This document shows, one piece after another, positions 51,164 through 60,416 of a stretch of 64,000 nucleotides of DNA. The translations under genes were made by a program, and so were the position numbers. Location: positions 1 to 64,000 of the forward strand of contig NZ_CABVPX010000009.1 in the NCBI RefSeq assembly GCF_902499125.1, given 5' to 3'. The DNA comes from Burkholderia arboris. Lineage in GTDB: Bacteria > Pseudomonadota > Gammaproteobacteria > Burkholderiales > Burkholderiaceae. Numbering within the stretch: the first letter of the stretch is position 1; each line of letters starts with the position of its first letter. The notes under the pieces were generated by a model. It saw only the letters and a program-made list of their open reading frames with translations, did no database searches and was not told where the DNA came from.

Positions 51164-52399
51164 TCAGAAAAAGCTCTTGCCTTCGCCGCGATAGGTCGGC
51201 GCCTCGCCGACCACGCGGCCGCCGCGGATCAGCAGCAGCGTGTTGAAGCGCTCGCACAGCTCGCCGGCTTTCGCGTGGCGGAACAGGATCGGATCGCCGA
51301 CGGCTGGCGCGAATCCGTGCGGCACACGCACGGGCGTCTGCACTTCGCCCGCGCCTTCGTTGGCGATCAGCGTGCAGCCGGCCGGCAGCCACGGGCGCGG
51401 CAGGCGGCTCTTGCCTGCCGGGCCCGACGCGACGTAGCCGCCGCCCAAGCAGGTCACGATGCCCGGCTGCGGCATCCGCACGACCGGCAGCGCGAAGCCG
51501 GCGGCCGGCTGTGCATGGAATGCCGCGTAGTGGTCGAACAGCGCCGGCGCATAGAGGCCGGAACCGGCTGCGAGTTCGGTGACCGACGCGTCGCCGAGCG
51601 TGCTCTCGAAGCTGCCGGTGCCGCCGCCGTTCACGAAGCGCAGCGTGTGGCCGGCTTCGACGAGCGATTGCACGGCGGCCTGGCGGCGCGCATTGATCTC
51701 GCGCGCCGAGCGGCGCTTCAGGTGGCGCACCAGCGCGTTGCGTGCGCCGCCGCCCGGTTCGGTGTCGGCCACGCCGGCGATCTGTCCTTCGTAGCCCATC
51801 AACCCGTCGAGCCGCACGTGCCGCCGCTCGCGGATGCGGTTCGCGAGTGCGAGGGCGCCGGCCGCGTCGCGCACCGGCGAGCGGTACATGCCGAAGTACA
51901 GGCCCGGATACGCCGACGACATGTCGAGATCGATCGCGAGCGGGATCGTCACGCGTTCCTCGTGGGCGATGCGGTCGATCGCGTCGACCTGTGCGCCGTC
52001 GTCGACCATCAGCGTGATCGAGCGGCCCTGCCTGAGTTGCGCGGCGACCGCGCGCAGATCGTCCGGCTCGACGGTCGGATACGCGACGACGATGTCGTCG
52101 AACCCGCCTGCCGCGAGCCATGCGGCTTCCCCGGCCGAGTAGCACAGCAGCCCCTGCATGAACGGGCCGGCGGCCAGCGCCGCGCCGATCAGTTCGCGCG
52201 AGCGCACCGATTTCGTCGCGAGCCGGATCGGCATCCCGCGCGCGCGGCGCTTCAGGTCGGCGAGATTCGCGTCGAGGCAATCGAGATCGACGAACGCGGC
52301 GGGGAGCCGGCGGCCCGCGAGCGCGTCGCGGTAATAGCGGTAATAGCGGTAGTCGCGGACGGCGGCAGGGGGGCGAAGCGGGAGGTCTGCACGGCTCAT
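51164..52399 (-). CDS. D-threonine aldolase/D-serine dehydratase-like PLP enzyme
   Basis: 411 residues, fold type III PLP enzyme with an alanine-racemase N-terminal barrel. PAAFVDLDCLDANLADL (about 38) and IRLATKSVRSRELI with the Schiff-base lysine (about 65) match DSD1/D-threonine aldolase relatives. The C-terminal domain ends with GDPILFRHAKAGELCERFN, where the metal-binding His and Cys are expected. It acts on D-amino acids, by aldol cleavage or dehydration. A short tandem nine-base repeat (codons for YRYYRYYRD) lies near the N-terminus. ATG 52399 is preferred to the upstream codons at 52489. First gene of the 52399-48513 operon. Confidence 0.83.
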   Translation of the reverse strand: MSRADLPLRPPAAVRDYRYYRYYRDALAGRRLPAAFVDLDCLDANLADLKRRARGMPIRLATKSVRSRELIGAALAAGPFMQGLLCYSAGEAAWLAAGGFDDIVVAYPTVEPDDLRAVAAQLRQGRSITLMVDDGAQVDAIDRIAHEERVTIPLAIDLDMSSAYPGLYFGMYRSPVRDAAGALALANRIRERRHVRLDGLMGYEGQIAGVADTEPGGGARNALVRHLKRRSAREINARRQAAVQSLVEAGHTLRFVNGGGTGSFESTLGDASVTELAAGSGLYAPALFDHYAAFHAQPAAGFALPVVRMPQPGIVTCLGGGYVASGPAGKSRLPRPWLPAGCTLIANEGAGEVQTPVRVPHGFAPAVGDPILFRHAKAGELCERFNTLLLIRGGRVVGEAPTYRGEGKSFF

Positions 52400-52829
52400 G
52401 GAACGGGCTCGGCTGGGTCGGTTGTGCGTCGCGCCGACCGTTCGGCGCGTGTCGGAAATCAGCATAGGGCTGGCCAAAATGGTGACCAAGCGCTGAGCGG
52501 GTCGTTAGACGGGTCCGATCCGGCCATCCGTATCGGCCACGTCGGCGGCGCACCGCTGCGCGTCGCGCGGCTGGACCGCGCCTTGCTTGGTGTCGCGACG
52601 CGCATCGCGCATGCGGGCCCGAACCTCCGCCGGGCGGGCAAGGCGCGCCAACGCTTGCGTTGGCCGAGGCGGCGACGAAATGCGTTTCAAACGTCGTGCC
52701 GGGCCTGGCCGGCGCGAGCAGGTTTAGTGCCTGCGTTCTAGTGCCGCTTTTGACTGCATGCCGGATTCGACCTAGAACCTACTCGCGGATGCACCGGCGA
52801 AGAACGGCATGACGTGACGAGGAGGCGAC
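52400..52829. other. Intergenic region between divergent operons
   Basis: No convincing gene. It holds a perfect 18-bp palindrome GCCAACGCTTGCGTTGGC (52647-52664) and less GC-rich stretches near each start. Promoters for the PLP-enzyme operon and for the accessory-protein/esterase pair must lie here. Confidence 0.5.
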
Positions 52830-53540
52830 GTGAAGAAGAACAGGGCACTCTGGCGGCGCACAGGCGCGATCGTGGCGATCGGCGTGGCTGTCGCGATCTG
52901 GCGGTACGAAGCGGCGACGCCGGCCGAAGCCGCGTCATCCGGCACACCGGCCGCAGCAGCGAGCACGCAGCCCGTCGCGGCCGATGCGTTCGGCACCGGC
53001 GCCGCGACGCCCGGCCCGGAAGCGCGACGGCTCGACGTCGATGCGCTGCGCCGCAGCCTCGCGGGGCGCCCCGATGCGGATGCCGAAGTGAAGCGCATCG
53101 TCGCGTTCGCGCGCTTCCGCGACGAGGTCGCCGCTTATGGCGATCGCCGCAACAGCCTGCCGCAGGCCGAGCGCTCCGCGCTCGCGCGCCGGATTCTCGA
53201 CGAACTGCCCGACCATGTCGCCCGTAACGAGATCGTGCCCGTGCAGGCCGAAGCGCTCAGCGCGGCGCTGCTGACCGATACCGAGGCCGATCCCGCGACA
53301 CGCAGCGCGGCGATCCGGTCGATGCGCGCGCAATGGGATGCGTATGCGCAGCAGACGGTCGGGCCGTCACCCGCGCAGGATCTGCGCTATCTCGCGTACG
53401 AACAGCAAAGCCGCGACGTGGTCCGGCAGGTTCAGGCGAGCGTTCCCGATCCCGACCAGCAACAGACCGTCATCGCGCAGCGCCTGCAGGCGCTGCGTGT
53501 CCAGCTGTTCGACGGCGCGTCACCGCCCGGCGTGCACTGA
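52830..53540 (+). CDS. Exported helical accessory protein, lipase-chaperone/PlcR-like
   Basis: 236 residues. GTG start after GAGGAGGCGAC. A membrane anchor or signal (residues 10-24, RTGAIVAIGVAVAIW) is followed by an Ala/Pro-rich linker and a highly helical, charged body ending QTVIAQRLQALRVQLFDGAS, which resembles the C-terminal helices of lipase foldases (LifO) and of the phospholipase accessory protein PlcR. It is shorter than LifO (about 340). It stands 66 bases before an exported esterase gene, so a folding or secretion helper for that enzyme is likely but unproven. Confidence 0.5.
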   Translation: MKKNRALWRRTGAIVAIGVAVAIWRYEAATPAEAASSGTPAAAASTQPVAADAFGTGAATPGPEARRLDVDALRRSLAGRPDADAEVKRIVAFARFRDEVAAYGDRRNSLPQAERSALARRILDELPDHVARNEIVPVQAEALSAALLTDTEADPATRSAAIRSMRAQWDAYAQQTVGPSPAQDLRYLAYEQQSRDVVRQVQASVPDPDQQQTVIAQRLQALRVQLFDGASPPGVH

Positions 53541-53606
53541 GCGCCGAATCTGCGACGCCGGGCCGATGCCCGGCGGCCGCGTCATGTCCATTGACCAGGA
53601 GGGGAG

Positions 53607-54983
53607 ATGTCCACAGCACGATGCCTGCTGCGCGTCGCCGTCGCGACGTTGCTCGGTTGCGCGGCACTGAACGGCCACGCGGCCGATACGACGATGCCGG
53701 ATCCGTCGATTCCCTATTATTCGTGGTACGAAGTGACGTTGCCGGAGAGCAGCGGCGCGTCATGCGGCAACGGCACACCGATGCGCTTCTACGTCAATCG
53801 CGCGCAGTCGGACAACCTGCTGTACATGATGGAGCCGGGCGGCGCGTGCTGGAACTACGGCACCTGCACGCAGACGTCGACCGGCGCCGAGGCCGGCCTC
53901 GGCGGCTTCAATCCGGACGGCATCCCGCACAACTACATGAACGGCACCGCGAACGAGGCGCTGCTGTCTTCGTTCCTGTCGCCGCTGCTCACCCGGATGG
54001 ATCTCGCGCACATTCTCGTCGGCGAACCGAAGGTCGAGACGCAGCAATGGACACAGGTTTTCGTGCCCTATTGCACCGGAGATATCCACATGGGCAGCGC
54101 GGTGCGCAACTACACGTCGCCGACCGGCGACTGGCGTCTCCAGCACTACAGCGGGCTGAAGAACATCCAGGCCGTCGCGCAGTGGCTGACGTCGCACGGC
54201 TTCGGCAAGCCGAACCGGCTGCTCGTGTACGGGATGAGCGCCGGCGGCTACGGCACGCTCGCGAACTACGCGACGCTGCGCAACACGCTGCAGCCGCAGG
54301 CGCATAGCTCGCTGCTCGACGATGCCGGCACCGTGTTCAACACGCCGTTCGATGCCGATGCGGCCGCGCATCCGTCGGTCGGGTTGTACGACAGGGTGCG
54401 CACCGAGTGGGGGATGACGGGCCCCGACGGGATGATCACCGTGAACAGCCGGCTGACCAGCCGGTTCGATCCGGGCAACATGGGGAGCGCGTACGCGGCG
54501 CTGTCGGCGACCTTTCCGCATGACCGCTTCGGCTTTTCCAGCTACCAGCGCGACAAGATCATCGCCGCGTATCACTACCGCGCGTTCGTGCCGGCCGTGA
54601 TGGCGGCGCCCGACGATGCGACGAAGGATGCGTTGTCGCTCGCGATGTTCGCGACGGAGCTGGACGGGCTGAAGCAGACGCTGAACCCGCTGCCGAACTT
54701 CGGCTACTTCATGCCGTGGGCACGTAACGACTTCATCGACAACCACCAGGTGACGGCGGTCAGCTTCACCGGGTCGGGGATTCACGAGAACGGCACCGAC
54801 GCCGACATCGGCACGTTCGTCGACAACCTGCTGAACCAGCAGGACCCGGCCGATACGCCGGTGATGAAGGCGTTCCGCACGCAGCAGTGGTCGGACTTCA
54901 CGTTCTCGACGTTTCTTGCGTGGATCGACAGCGTGTTCAACCTGACCGGCGAAGCCGGGCCGATCTCGGGGCATCGTGCATAA
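53607..54983 (+). CDS. Exported pectinacetylesterase-family hydrolase
   Basis: 458 residues with a signal peptide (1-25, ending NGHA). MEPGGACWNYGTC (about 72-84) is the oxyanion and disulfide region of the pectinacetylesterase/vtpJ family, and YGMSAGGYGTLANY (Ser about 213) is the nucleophile elbow. The catalytic Asp and His are expected in the last third (FTGSGIHENGTDAD). It hydrolyses acyl esters outside the cytoplasm. Whether the substrate is pectin acetate, another polysaccharide ester or a lipid is open; a 4-deoxyuronate pathway encoded 8 kb away is suggestive only. GGAGGGGAG precedes ATG. Confidence 0.75.
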   Translation: MSTARCLLRVAVATLLGCAALNGHAADTTMPDPSIPYYSWYEVTLPESSGASCGNGTPMRFYVNRAQSDNLLYMMEPGGACWNYGTCTQTSTGAEAGLGGFNPDGIPHNYMNGTANEALLSSFLSPLLTRMDLAHILVGEPKVETQQWTQVFVPYCTGDIHMGSAVRNYTSPTGDWRLQHYSGLKNIQAVAQWLTSHGFGKPNRLLVYGMSAGGYGTLANYATLRNTLQPQAHSSLLDDAGTVFNTPFDADAAAHPSVGLYDRVRTEWGMTGPDGMITVNSRLTSRFDPGNMGSAYAALSATFPHDRFGFSSYQRDKIIAAYHYRAFVPAVMAAPDDATKDALSLAMFATELDGLKQTLNPLPNFGYFMPWARNDFIDNHQVTAVSFTGSGIHENGTDADIGTFVDNLLNQQDPADTPVMKAFRTQQWSDFTFSTFLAWIDSVFNLTGEAGPISGHRA

Positions 54984-55006
54984 GGTGTTGCGCCTGGGCG
55001 AGCGGG

Positions 55007-55027
55007 CGGCGGCGCGGTACGCCGCCG
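55007..55027. terminator. GC-rich hairpin between convergent esterase and J-domain genes
   Basis: CGGCGGCG (55007-55014), loop CGGTA, CGCCGCCG (55020-55027), then TTCC. It is likely a shared 3' stem. Confidence 0.45.
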
Positions 55028-55049
55028 TTCCTGCCGGGGCGATGCGCGC

Positions 55050-56177
55050 CTAGAAAGAACCGTCGTCGAAGCGGGACGAAGCCGGATGGCGCTTCATGTC
55101 CTTCAGCCAGTCCCGGACCTTTTCCGGATCGTCGAATTCGCGCAGTGCCACGGTCAGTTCGTGGTTGCTGCGCTGCATGCCGGCGATGTCGCGCGTGAGC
55201 ATGCGCATCACGGTATCGGGCGCCACCTTGACCGTCGACGCGATCCCGTAAGTCCGCCGGAAGCCGGTCTCGACGTGCTGGATCTCCTGATCCAGCTCGC
55301 GGAGCTGCTCCTCCAGGATGCCGTTGTAGCGCGTCAGCCGTGCTTCGCTCAGGCCGTCGATCGCGCGCCGGTCGATCTGTTCGATCTCCAGCTGCAATTC
55401 CAGCAACTGCAGCAGATTGCCTTTCGCATACGCGTGATTGACCCGCTGCATCAGCACGGTCTTGCGCTCCTGCTCCTGAGGATCGGTTTCGCGATCGGGG
55501 TGCAGCGCGCTCGCGAGCTTGCGATAGACCTCGCGGATCGACTTGCTCGATTCGGCCTGCTCGGCTTCGCGCTGGGCGGCTGCGGCCGATTGCCGGGGCG
55601 CTTTCTTGCGTTTGGCGCGCTGCGCTTCGCGGGCTTCATGAGCGGCCATGTCGCGCTCGAACTGTTCGTCGAGTTCCGCTTGCATGCGCTCGGCGAGTTC
55701 GTCGGGCGACAGCGCGTCGAGATCGTCTGCCGGTTCAGCGGCGGGCGTCGGTTCCGGCTTCTGTTTCGTCGGTGCGCGATCGGCCGCTGCGGGGTCGTCG
55801 TCGCCGGAGGCGGCGTGCCGGTTGTAGATGATTTTCAACGCCGCGTCGTCGCTGACGTCGAGCAAGTCGCGAGCCATGCCGGCGATCAGCCCGGACAGCG
55901 TGCGCTGCTCGGCCTTACTCAAGCCCTTCTGCAGGAACGCGTCGTCGAGCAGATTGAGCAAGCGAATCCGCAACGCCGTCGACGCCTGTTCGAGCGGCAG
56001 CAGCCCGTCGACGAATTTTGTCTGGAAGGCCGGCATCACGGCGTCCCACGCGCCGAGCCGCTCGCGTCGCTTTTCGATCTGCTTGACGAGCGTATTGAAC
56101 GTGTTCTGGGCTTTCGACAGGCTGGCTGTCTCGTGGCCGGGTGCGATGACGACCGCGGCACCGCGATGTGCGGTCAT
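55050..56177 (-). CDS. J-domain protein with central/late J-domain
   Basis: 375 residues, cytoplasmic. The J-domain is unusually late, at about 205-255: SIREVYRKLASALHPDRETD, containing the His-Pro-Asp motif, then MQRVNHAYAKGN. The N-terminal half is helical (FNTLVKQIEKRRERL, ALKIIYNRHAA) and a charged linker of Asp, Glu and Lys follows. No Gly/Phe or zinc-finger region exists, so it is a class C DnaK co-chaperone, specialised for an unknown client. It is not linked to dnaK here. Confidence 0.85.
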   Translation of the reverse strand: MTAHRGAAVVIAPGHETASLSKAQNTFNTLVKQIEKRRERLGAWDAVMPAFQTKFVDGLLPLEQASTALRIRLLNLLDDAFLQKGLSKAEQRTLSGLIAGMARDLLDVSDDAALKIIYNRHAASGDDDPAAADRAPTKQKPEPTPAAEPADDLDALSPDELAERMQAELDEQFERDMAAHEAREAQRAKRKKAPRQSAAAAQREAEQAESSKSIREVYRKLASALHPDRETDPQEQERKTVLMQRVNHAYAKGNLLQLLELQLEIEQIDRRAIDGLSEARLTRYNGILEEQLRELDQEIQHVETGFRRTYGIASTVKVAPDTVMRMLTRDIAGMQRSNHELTVALREFDDPEKVRDWLKDMKRHPASSRFDDGSF

Positions 56178-56286
56178 GATGAATGTCCTCCGGCCGCGGC
56201 GGGAGGCGCAGCAGGCCGGTATTTTAGCCGGATGGGCTGCGGGGCGGCACGGAAGGGCGCTTTCCTCCGCAGCGACCGGCGGCGCG

Positions 56287-56610
56287 TTACGGCTTCACCG
56301 TCGCAACGGCCGGCAAGCCGGACTCCGCGCCCGGCGCGCCGTTCGACCCGTAGGCCGCTTCGGCGGTCTTGCGTTCGGCGAGGCGCTTGGCCGCCAGCCG
56401 CTCCTGCGCGGCAACGATGTCACCGGGATAGTTGTCGCCGTCGGCGGCGATCGGCACGTAGCCGACCGATTCGAGATCGAGCAGTTCCTGGCGCACCTGG
56501 GCGCGCGTGAGCGTCGAGTGCGACGCCTGTGCGTACGACGCGGACGGTGCGGCGAGGAGAACGGTGGCGGTAGCGGCGACGGTGGCGATGGTGACGATGA
56601 CGGATTTCAC
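56287..56610 (-). CDS. DUF4148 exported small protein
   Basis: 107 residues from GTG 56610 (GAGGAAACC before it): signal peptide VKSVIVTIATVAATATVLLA with cleavage near SYAQ, then LTRAQVRQELLDLESVGYVP and GDNYPGDIVAAQERLAAK, the DUF4148 signature. Burkholderiales carry many paralogues; the function is unknown, and periplasmic location is likely. The frame extends upstream to 56673 with an implausible Arg-rich lead. Confidence 0.85.
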   Translation of the reverse strand: MKSVIVTIATVAATATVLLAAPSASYAQASHSTLTRAQVRQELLDLESVGYVPIAADGDNYPGDIVAAQERLAAKRLAERKTAEAAYGSNGAPGAESGLPAVATVKP

Positions 56611-56763
56611 GGTTTCCTCAGACGGTTTCGTTACGGTCCGGCGCGCGTTTGGCTGGCTGAACCGACGACACAAGTTTAGGAACCCGGACCGCCCGGATAA
56701 ATGCGGAATCCGTGCCAGCAGTGTTACAGAACGAGCAAGAGTGGGCCGGGCGGCGCCGTTGCG

Positions 56764-59148
56764 TCAGTCGCCGAACAACTGGCCCTGCCCGGAGATCACG
56801 CGTTCGAAATCGTCCCGCAGGAACGGCAGGATCGCATCGGCGACCGGCTGCAGCTGGCGGCTCAGATAGAACGCATAGTCGATCGGCGAGCGCATCGTTT
56901 CGAGCGGCTCGGGGCCGGCCGTCGTCATCACGTAGCTGATCCAGCCGCCGCGCTGATACTGCAGCGGCCGCCCCTGCGCGAGGTTGAACTCGTCGGCGAT
57001 CCGCGCCGCACGCACGTGCGGCGGCACGTTCCGTTCGTATTCGCGCAGCGGCCGGCGCACGCGCTTGCGGTAGACGAGCTGGTCGTCGAATTCGCCGGAC
57101 AGCGTGCGCTGCACGTAGTCGCGGATGAAGTCCTGGTACGGCTCGCGCCGGAACACGCGCCGGTACAGCTCGCGCTGGAACTGCTGCGCGAGCGGCGTCC
57201 AGTCGGTGCGCACCGTTTCGAGCCCCTTGAAGACGAGATCCTCGCCGCCGCCGGCCGCGGCCGCGAGGCCTGCGTAGCGCTTCTTGCTGCCCTCTTCCGC
57301 GCCGCGCACGGTCGGCATCAGGAAGCGGCGGTAATGCCGCTCGTATTGCAGTTCCAGCGCGCTCTCGAGCCCGAAGTGGTCGCGCAGGTGCGCGTGCCAC
57401 CAGCGGTTCACGTGCTCGACGAGCGCGCGGCCCTTCGCGCCGGCTTCGTCGTCGTCATGCGTGCGGCCGAGCCACACGAACGTCGAATCGGTATCGCCGT
57501 AAATCACTTCGTAACCCTGAGCTTCGATCAGCTCGCGCGTGCGGTGCATGATCTCGTGGCCGCGCATCGTGATCGACGACGCGAGGCGCGGGTCGAAGAA
57601 GCGGCAGCCTGTCGAGCCGAGCACGCCGTAGAACGAATTCATGATGATCTTCAGCGCCTGCGAAAGCGGCGCATTGCGCTGCCGCTTCGCGTCGTCGCGG
57701 CCTTCCCACACGCGGCGCACGATATCGGGCAGGCAGTGCGCGGTGCGCGAGAAGCGCGCGCCGAGAAAACCGGGCACCGATGCATCGTCGCCGGGGTTCG
57801 CGAGCCCTTCGATCAGGCCGACCGGATCGATCAGGAACGTGCGGATGATCGACGGGTAGAGGCTCTTGTAGTCGAACACGAGCACCGAGTCGTACAGGCC
57901 GGGGCGGGAATCCATCACGAAGCCGCCGGGGCTGTTCTGTCCCGTCACGTCGCCGAGGTTCGGCGCGACATAGCCGAGACGGTGCATGCGCGGCAGGTAC
58001 AGGTGCGTGAACGCCGCAACCGAGCCGCCGGTGCGATCGGCCGCGAGGCCCGTGACGCTCGCGCGTTCGAGCGCGAAGGACAGCAGGTCGGCCTTGCCGA
58101 AGATGCGCGTGACGAGCTCGCAGTCCTTCAGGTTGTAGCGCGCGAGCGCGGGCTTGTCGTGATCGAAGCGGCGCTGGATCTCGTCCATCCGCTGGTACGG
58201 GTTGTCGATCGACTTGCCTTCGCCGAGCAGCGACTGCGACACGTATTCGAGGCTGAACGACGGGAAGGTCCACGTCGCGGATTTCAGCATGTCGATGCCG
58301 TCGAGGATCAGCCGGCCGGCCGCGCCCGCGAAGAAGTGGTCGGGCTGCTGCCCGTGCGCGCGCCAGTCGAGCACGCTGCCGCCCCGGCCGAGCTTGAGCG
58401 GGATGCCGTATTGCTCGGAATGGGCATGCAGGATGCGCAGGTCGAACTGCACGAGGTTCCAGCCGATCACCGCGTCGGGATCGTGTGCGTCGAACCAGTC
58501 GTTGAGCCGCGTGAGCATCGCGGGCCGGCTGTCGCAGTAGTCGAGGTTGAAGTCCAGCGTGGCTGCAGCGCCGCTTGCGTCGCCGTTCGGCGGGCCGAGC
58601 ATGTAGACCTGCCGTTGCCCGCAGCCTTCGAGCGCGATCGAATACAGCTCGCCGTGGACGCTGGTTTCGATGTCGAGCGACACGCAGCGCAGCGTCGGGC
58701 GGTAGTCGTTGGCGGGTTTCAGCTCGCCGCCGCTCAGCGTGCCGTCGCGGCCGGGCTGGCCGCGAAACTGCACGGAGGCCGTGATGAAGCGCTCCATCGC
58801 GTAGCGGTCGGGCGGCTGCACGTCGGCTTCGTAGACGTCGACACCGGCCGCGGCGAGCCGCTTCTGGAGCCCGGACAGGTGGCGATAGCGCTTGCAATAG
58901 AGGCCGACGACGGGGCGCTGCCGGAAGTCGCGCAGCGCGAGCGGGCGCAACTCGGCGTCGTGCTCGCCGGCCAGCGTGCGTTCGGCGAGCGCCTGCTGTT
59001 CGGCGGGGATGAACGCGACGGCTTCCTGCGGGCGCAAGCGCACGCGGCGCGGACCGTGTTCGGTTGCCAGCCAGAACTCGATCTCGATGCCGGATGCGGT
59101 GTCCCGCCAGTGGCGGGTAAGGATGAAGCCCTGCTCGAACGCCGTCAA
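56764..59148 (-). CDS. polB: DNA polymerase II (family B)
   Basis: 794 residues. 3'-5' exonuclease motifs include SLDIETSVHGELYSI (Exo I, about 153) and ADSxxxxYxxxD-type segments later; the polymerase motifs are VFDYKSLYPSIIRTF (A, about 420), KIIMNSFYGVLGSTGCRFF (B, about 495) and YGDTDSTFVW (C, about 550). Length and motif order match E. coli Pol II. It is used in restart and damage-tolerant replication, usually under SOS control; no LexA box was searched quantitatively. It stands alone; 59149-59332 between it and the LysR gene holds no gene I can support. Confidence 0.95.
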   Translation of the reverse strand: MTAFEQGFILTRHWRDTASGIEIEFWLATEHGPRRVRLRPQEAVAFIPAEQQALAERTLAGEHDAELRPLALRDFRQRPVVGLYCKRYRHLSGLQKRLAAAGVDVYEADVQPPDRYAMERFITASVQFRGQPGRDGTLSGGELKPANDYRPTLRCVSLDIETSVHGELYSIALEGCGQRQVYMLGPPNGDASGAAATLDFNLDYCDSRPAMLTRLNDWFDAHDPDAVIGWNLVQFDLRILHAHSEQYGIPLKLGRGGSVLDWRAHGQQPDHFFAGAAGRLILDGIDMLKSATWTFPSFSLEYVSQSLLGEGKSIDNPYQRMDEIQRRFDHDKPALARYNLKDCELVTRIFGKADLLSFALERASVTGLAADRTGGSVAAFTHLYLPRMHRLGYVAPNLGDVTGQNSPGGFVMDSRPGLYDSVLVFDYKSLYPSIIRTFLIDPVGLIEGLANPGDDASVPGFLGARFSRTAHCLPDIVRRVWEGRDDAKRQRNAPLSQALKIIMNSFYGVLGSTGCRFFDPRLASSITMRGHEIMHRTRELIEAQGYEVIYGDTDSTFVWLGRTHDDDEAGAKGRALVEHVNRWWHAHLRDHFGLESALELQYERHYRRFLMPTVRGAEEGSKKRYAGLAAAAGGGEDLVFKGLETVRTDWTPLAQQFQRELYRRVFRREPYQDFIRDYVQRTLSGEFDDQLVYRKRVRRPLREYERNVPPHVRAARIADEFNLAQGRPLQYQRGGWISYVMTTAGPEPLETMRSPIDYAFYLSRQLQPVADAILPFLRDDFERVISGQGQLFGD

Positions 59149-59332
59149 AACGCTTGCTCGTCGTGGATGCTCAGGCGGCGGATTTTAGCGCTTGAATGGC
59201 GGTCGTGCCGACGGGGTGCGCGTGGCAACAGGTGGCAGGAAGCCGTCGGGCGATGCGCGATCCTGTGCGTGCCGACTGGTGTCACGGTTGCTCAAAGCGG
59301 TCGGCGGCAGGCGTGCGACGGCAAGAAGAAGG

Positions 59333-60313
59333 CTACTCGCGACGCAGCGTTTCGAGCTCGGCGGATGGCGGCCGCTGGCTGGCGCCATAGCCCTTCGACT
59401 GCAGCCTGGGCATCATGCCGACGACGAAGTCGATGAACGCTCTTACCTTGGCCGGAACATGGTTTCGACTGGGATAGTAGACATAGAGCGGGAACGTCTC
59501 GTCGCGCCAGTCCGTCAGAATCGGCACCAGCGTGCCCGCGCGCAGGTGCGTGTCGATGCCGAGGTCGATCACCTGAGTGATCCCGAAGCCTGCAAGGCAG
59601 GCGCCGATTTTGGTTCCCGCATCCGTGACGGTCAGGTTGCCTTTTACGGCCACTTTCACTTTCTCGTCGTCACGCCAGAACTCCCAGTCGAAAGGCCTGC
59701 CGGTAGCCGGATCGATGGCCAGGATGCATTCATGGTCATCATCGACCAGATCCTGCGGCGACCCCGGCCGGCCGCGCTGGTCCAGATAGGACGGCGCGGC
59801 CACGGTCAGCACCCGCGGACTGTAGAGCCTGCGACAGACCAAGGTTGAAATGGATGGCGGTCCAAACCGGATGGCGAGATCGAATCCGTCGCTGACCAGG
59901 TCCGAGAGGTCGTTCCGGGTCTCCAGCTTCAGGTGAAGCGCGGGGTGATCCTTCATGAACTGGGCCAGCTCCGGCGCCAGCACGAGGCGGGCGAACACGG
60001 CATCGCACGCCACACGGAGCGTTCCGTTGACGACCGAGGTCTGGCCGGAGGCATCGACGGTCGCCGCTTCGATGCCCTGGAGTAGCGGCAGCACCTTCGA
60101 TAACAGCGCATGGCCCGCGTCCGTCACTTCGACGTGGCGGCTGGTGCGGTGCACGAGCTTCGCGTGCAGGCGGTCCTCCAGTCGCTGGATGGCGCGACTG
60201 ACTGCAGGCTGAGTCTTGCCCAGGCGAGCGGCGGCACGACCGAAGCTGCCCGATTCGGCCAGCGCTGCCAGGACAAGCAAGCCGCTGACCAGTCCTCCAT
60301 CGAGGTCTTCCAT
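59333..60313 (-). CDS. LysR-family transcriptional regulator
   Basis: 326 residues. Helix-turn-helix at about 10-65 (LLVLAALAESGSFGRAAARL, KTQPAVSRAIQRLEDRL), a typical AaeR/DmlR-like LysR of beta-proteobacteria, with the effector domain from about 95 (LRVACDAVFARLVLAPEL). ATG 60313 gives a normal N-terminus; codons upstream to 60382 do not fit. It is divergent from the small NTF2-like gene at 60417 across 103 bases, its probable target. Confidence 0.87.
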   Translation of the reverse strand: MEDLDGGLVSGLLVLAALAESGSFGRAAARLGKTQPAVSRAIQRLEDRLHAKLVHRTSRHVEVTDAGHALLSKVLPLLQGIEAATVDASGQTSVVNGTLRVACDAVFARLVLAPELAQFMKDHPALHLKLETRNDLSDLVSDGFDLAIRFGPPSISTLVCRRLYSPRVLTVAAPSYLDQRGRPGSPQDLVDDDHECILAIDPATGRPFDWEFWRDDEKVKVAVKGNLTVTDAGTKIGACLAGFGITQVIDLGIDTHLRAGTLVPILTDWRDETFPLYVYYPSRNHVPAKVRAFIDFVVGMMPRLQSKGYGASQRPPSAELETLRRE

Positions 60314-60416
60314 GATCCATGTGTTCCTGTAATGGCAGCGATAACCGGGTCGCCGTAGCCGATGGCGCGGACGATCGCTCACTATACGAGCCGTTCACTA
60401 CCGAGGAAAGCCAGCC

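Noticed and set aside
52272-52370. Short tandem repeat as possible CRISPR or phase-variation tract
   Set aside because: Only two to three imperfect nine-base units inside a coding region (YRYYRYYRD); no spacers and units too few.
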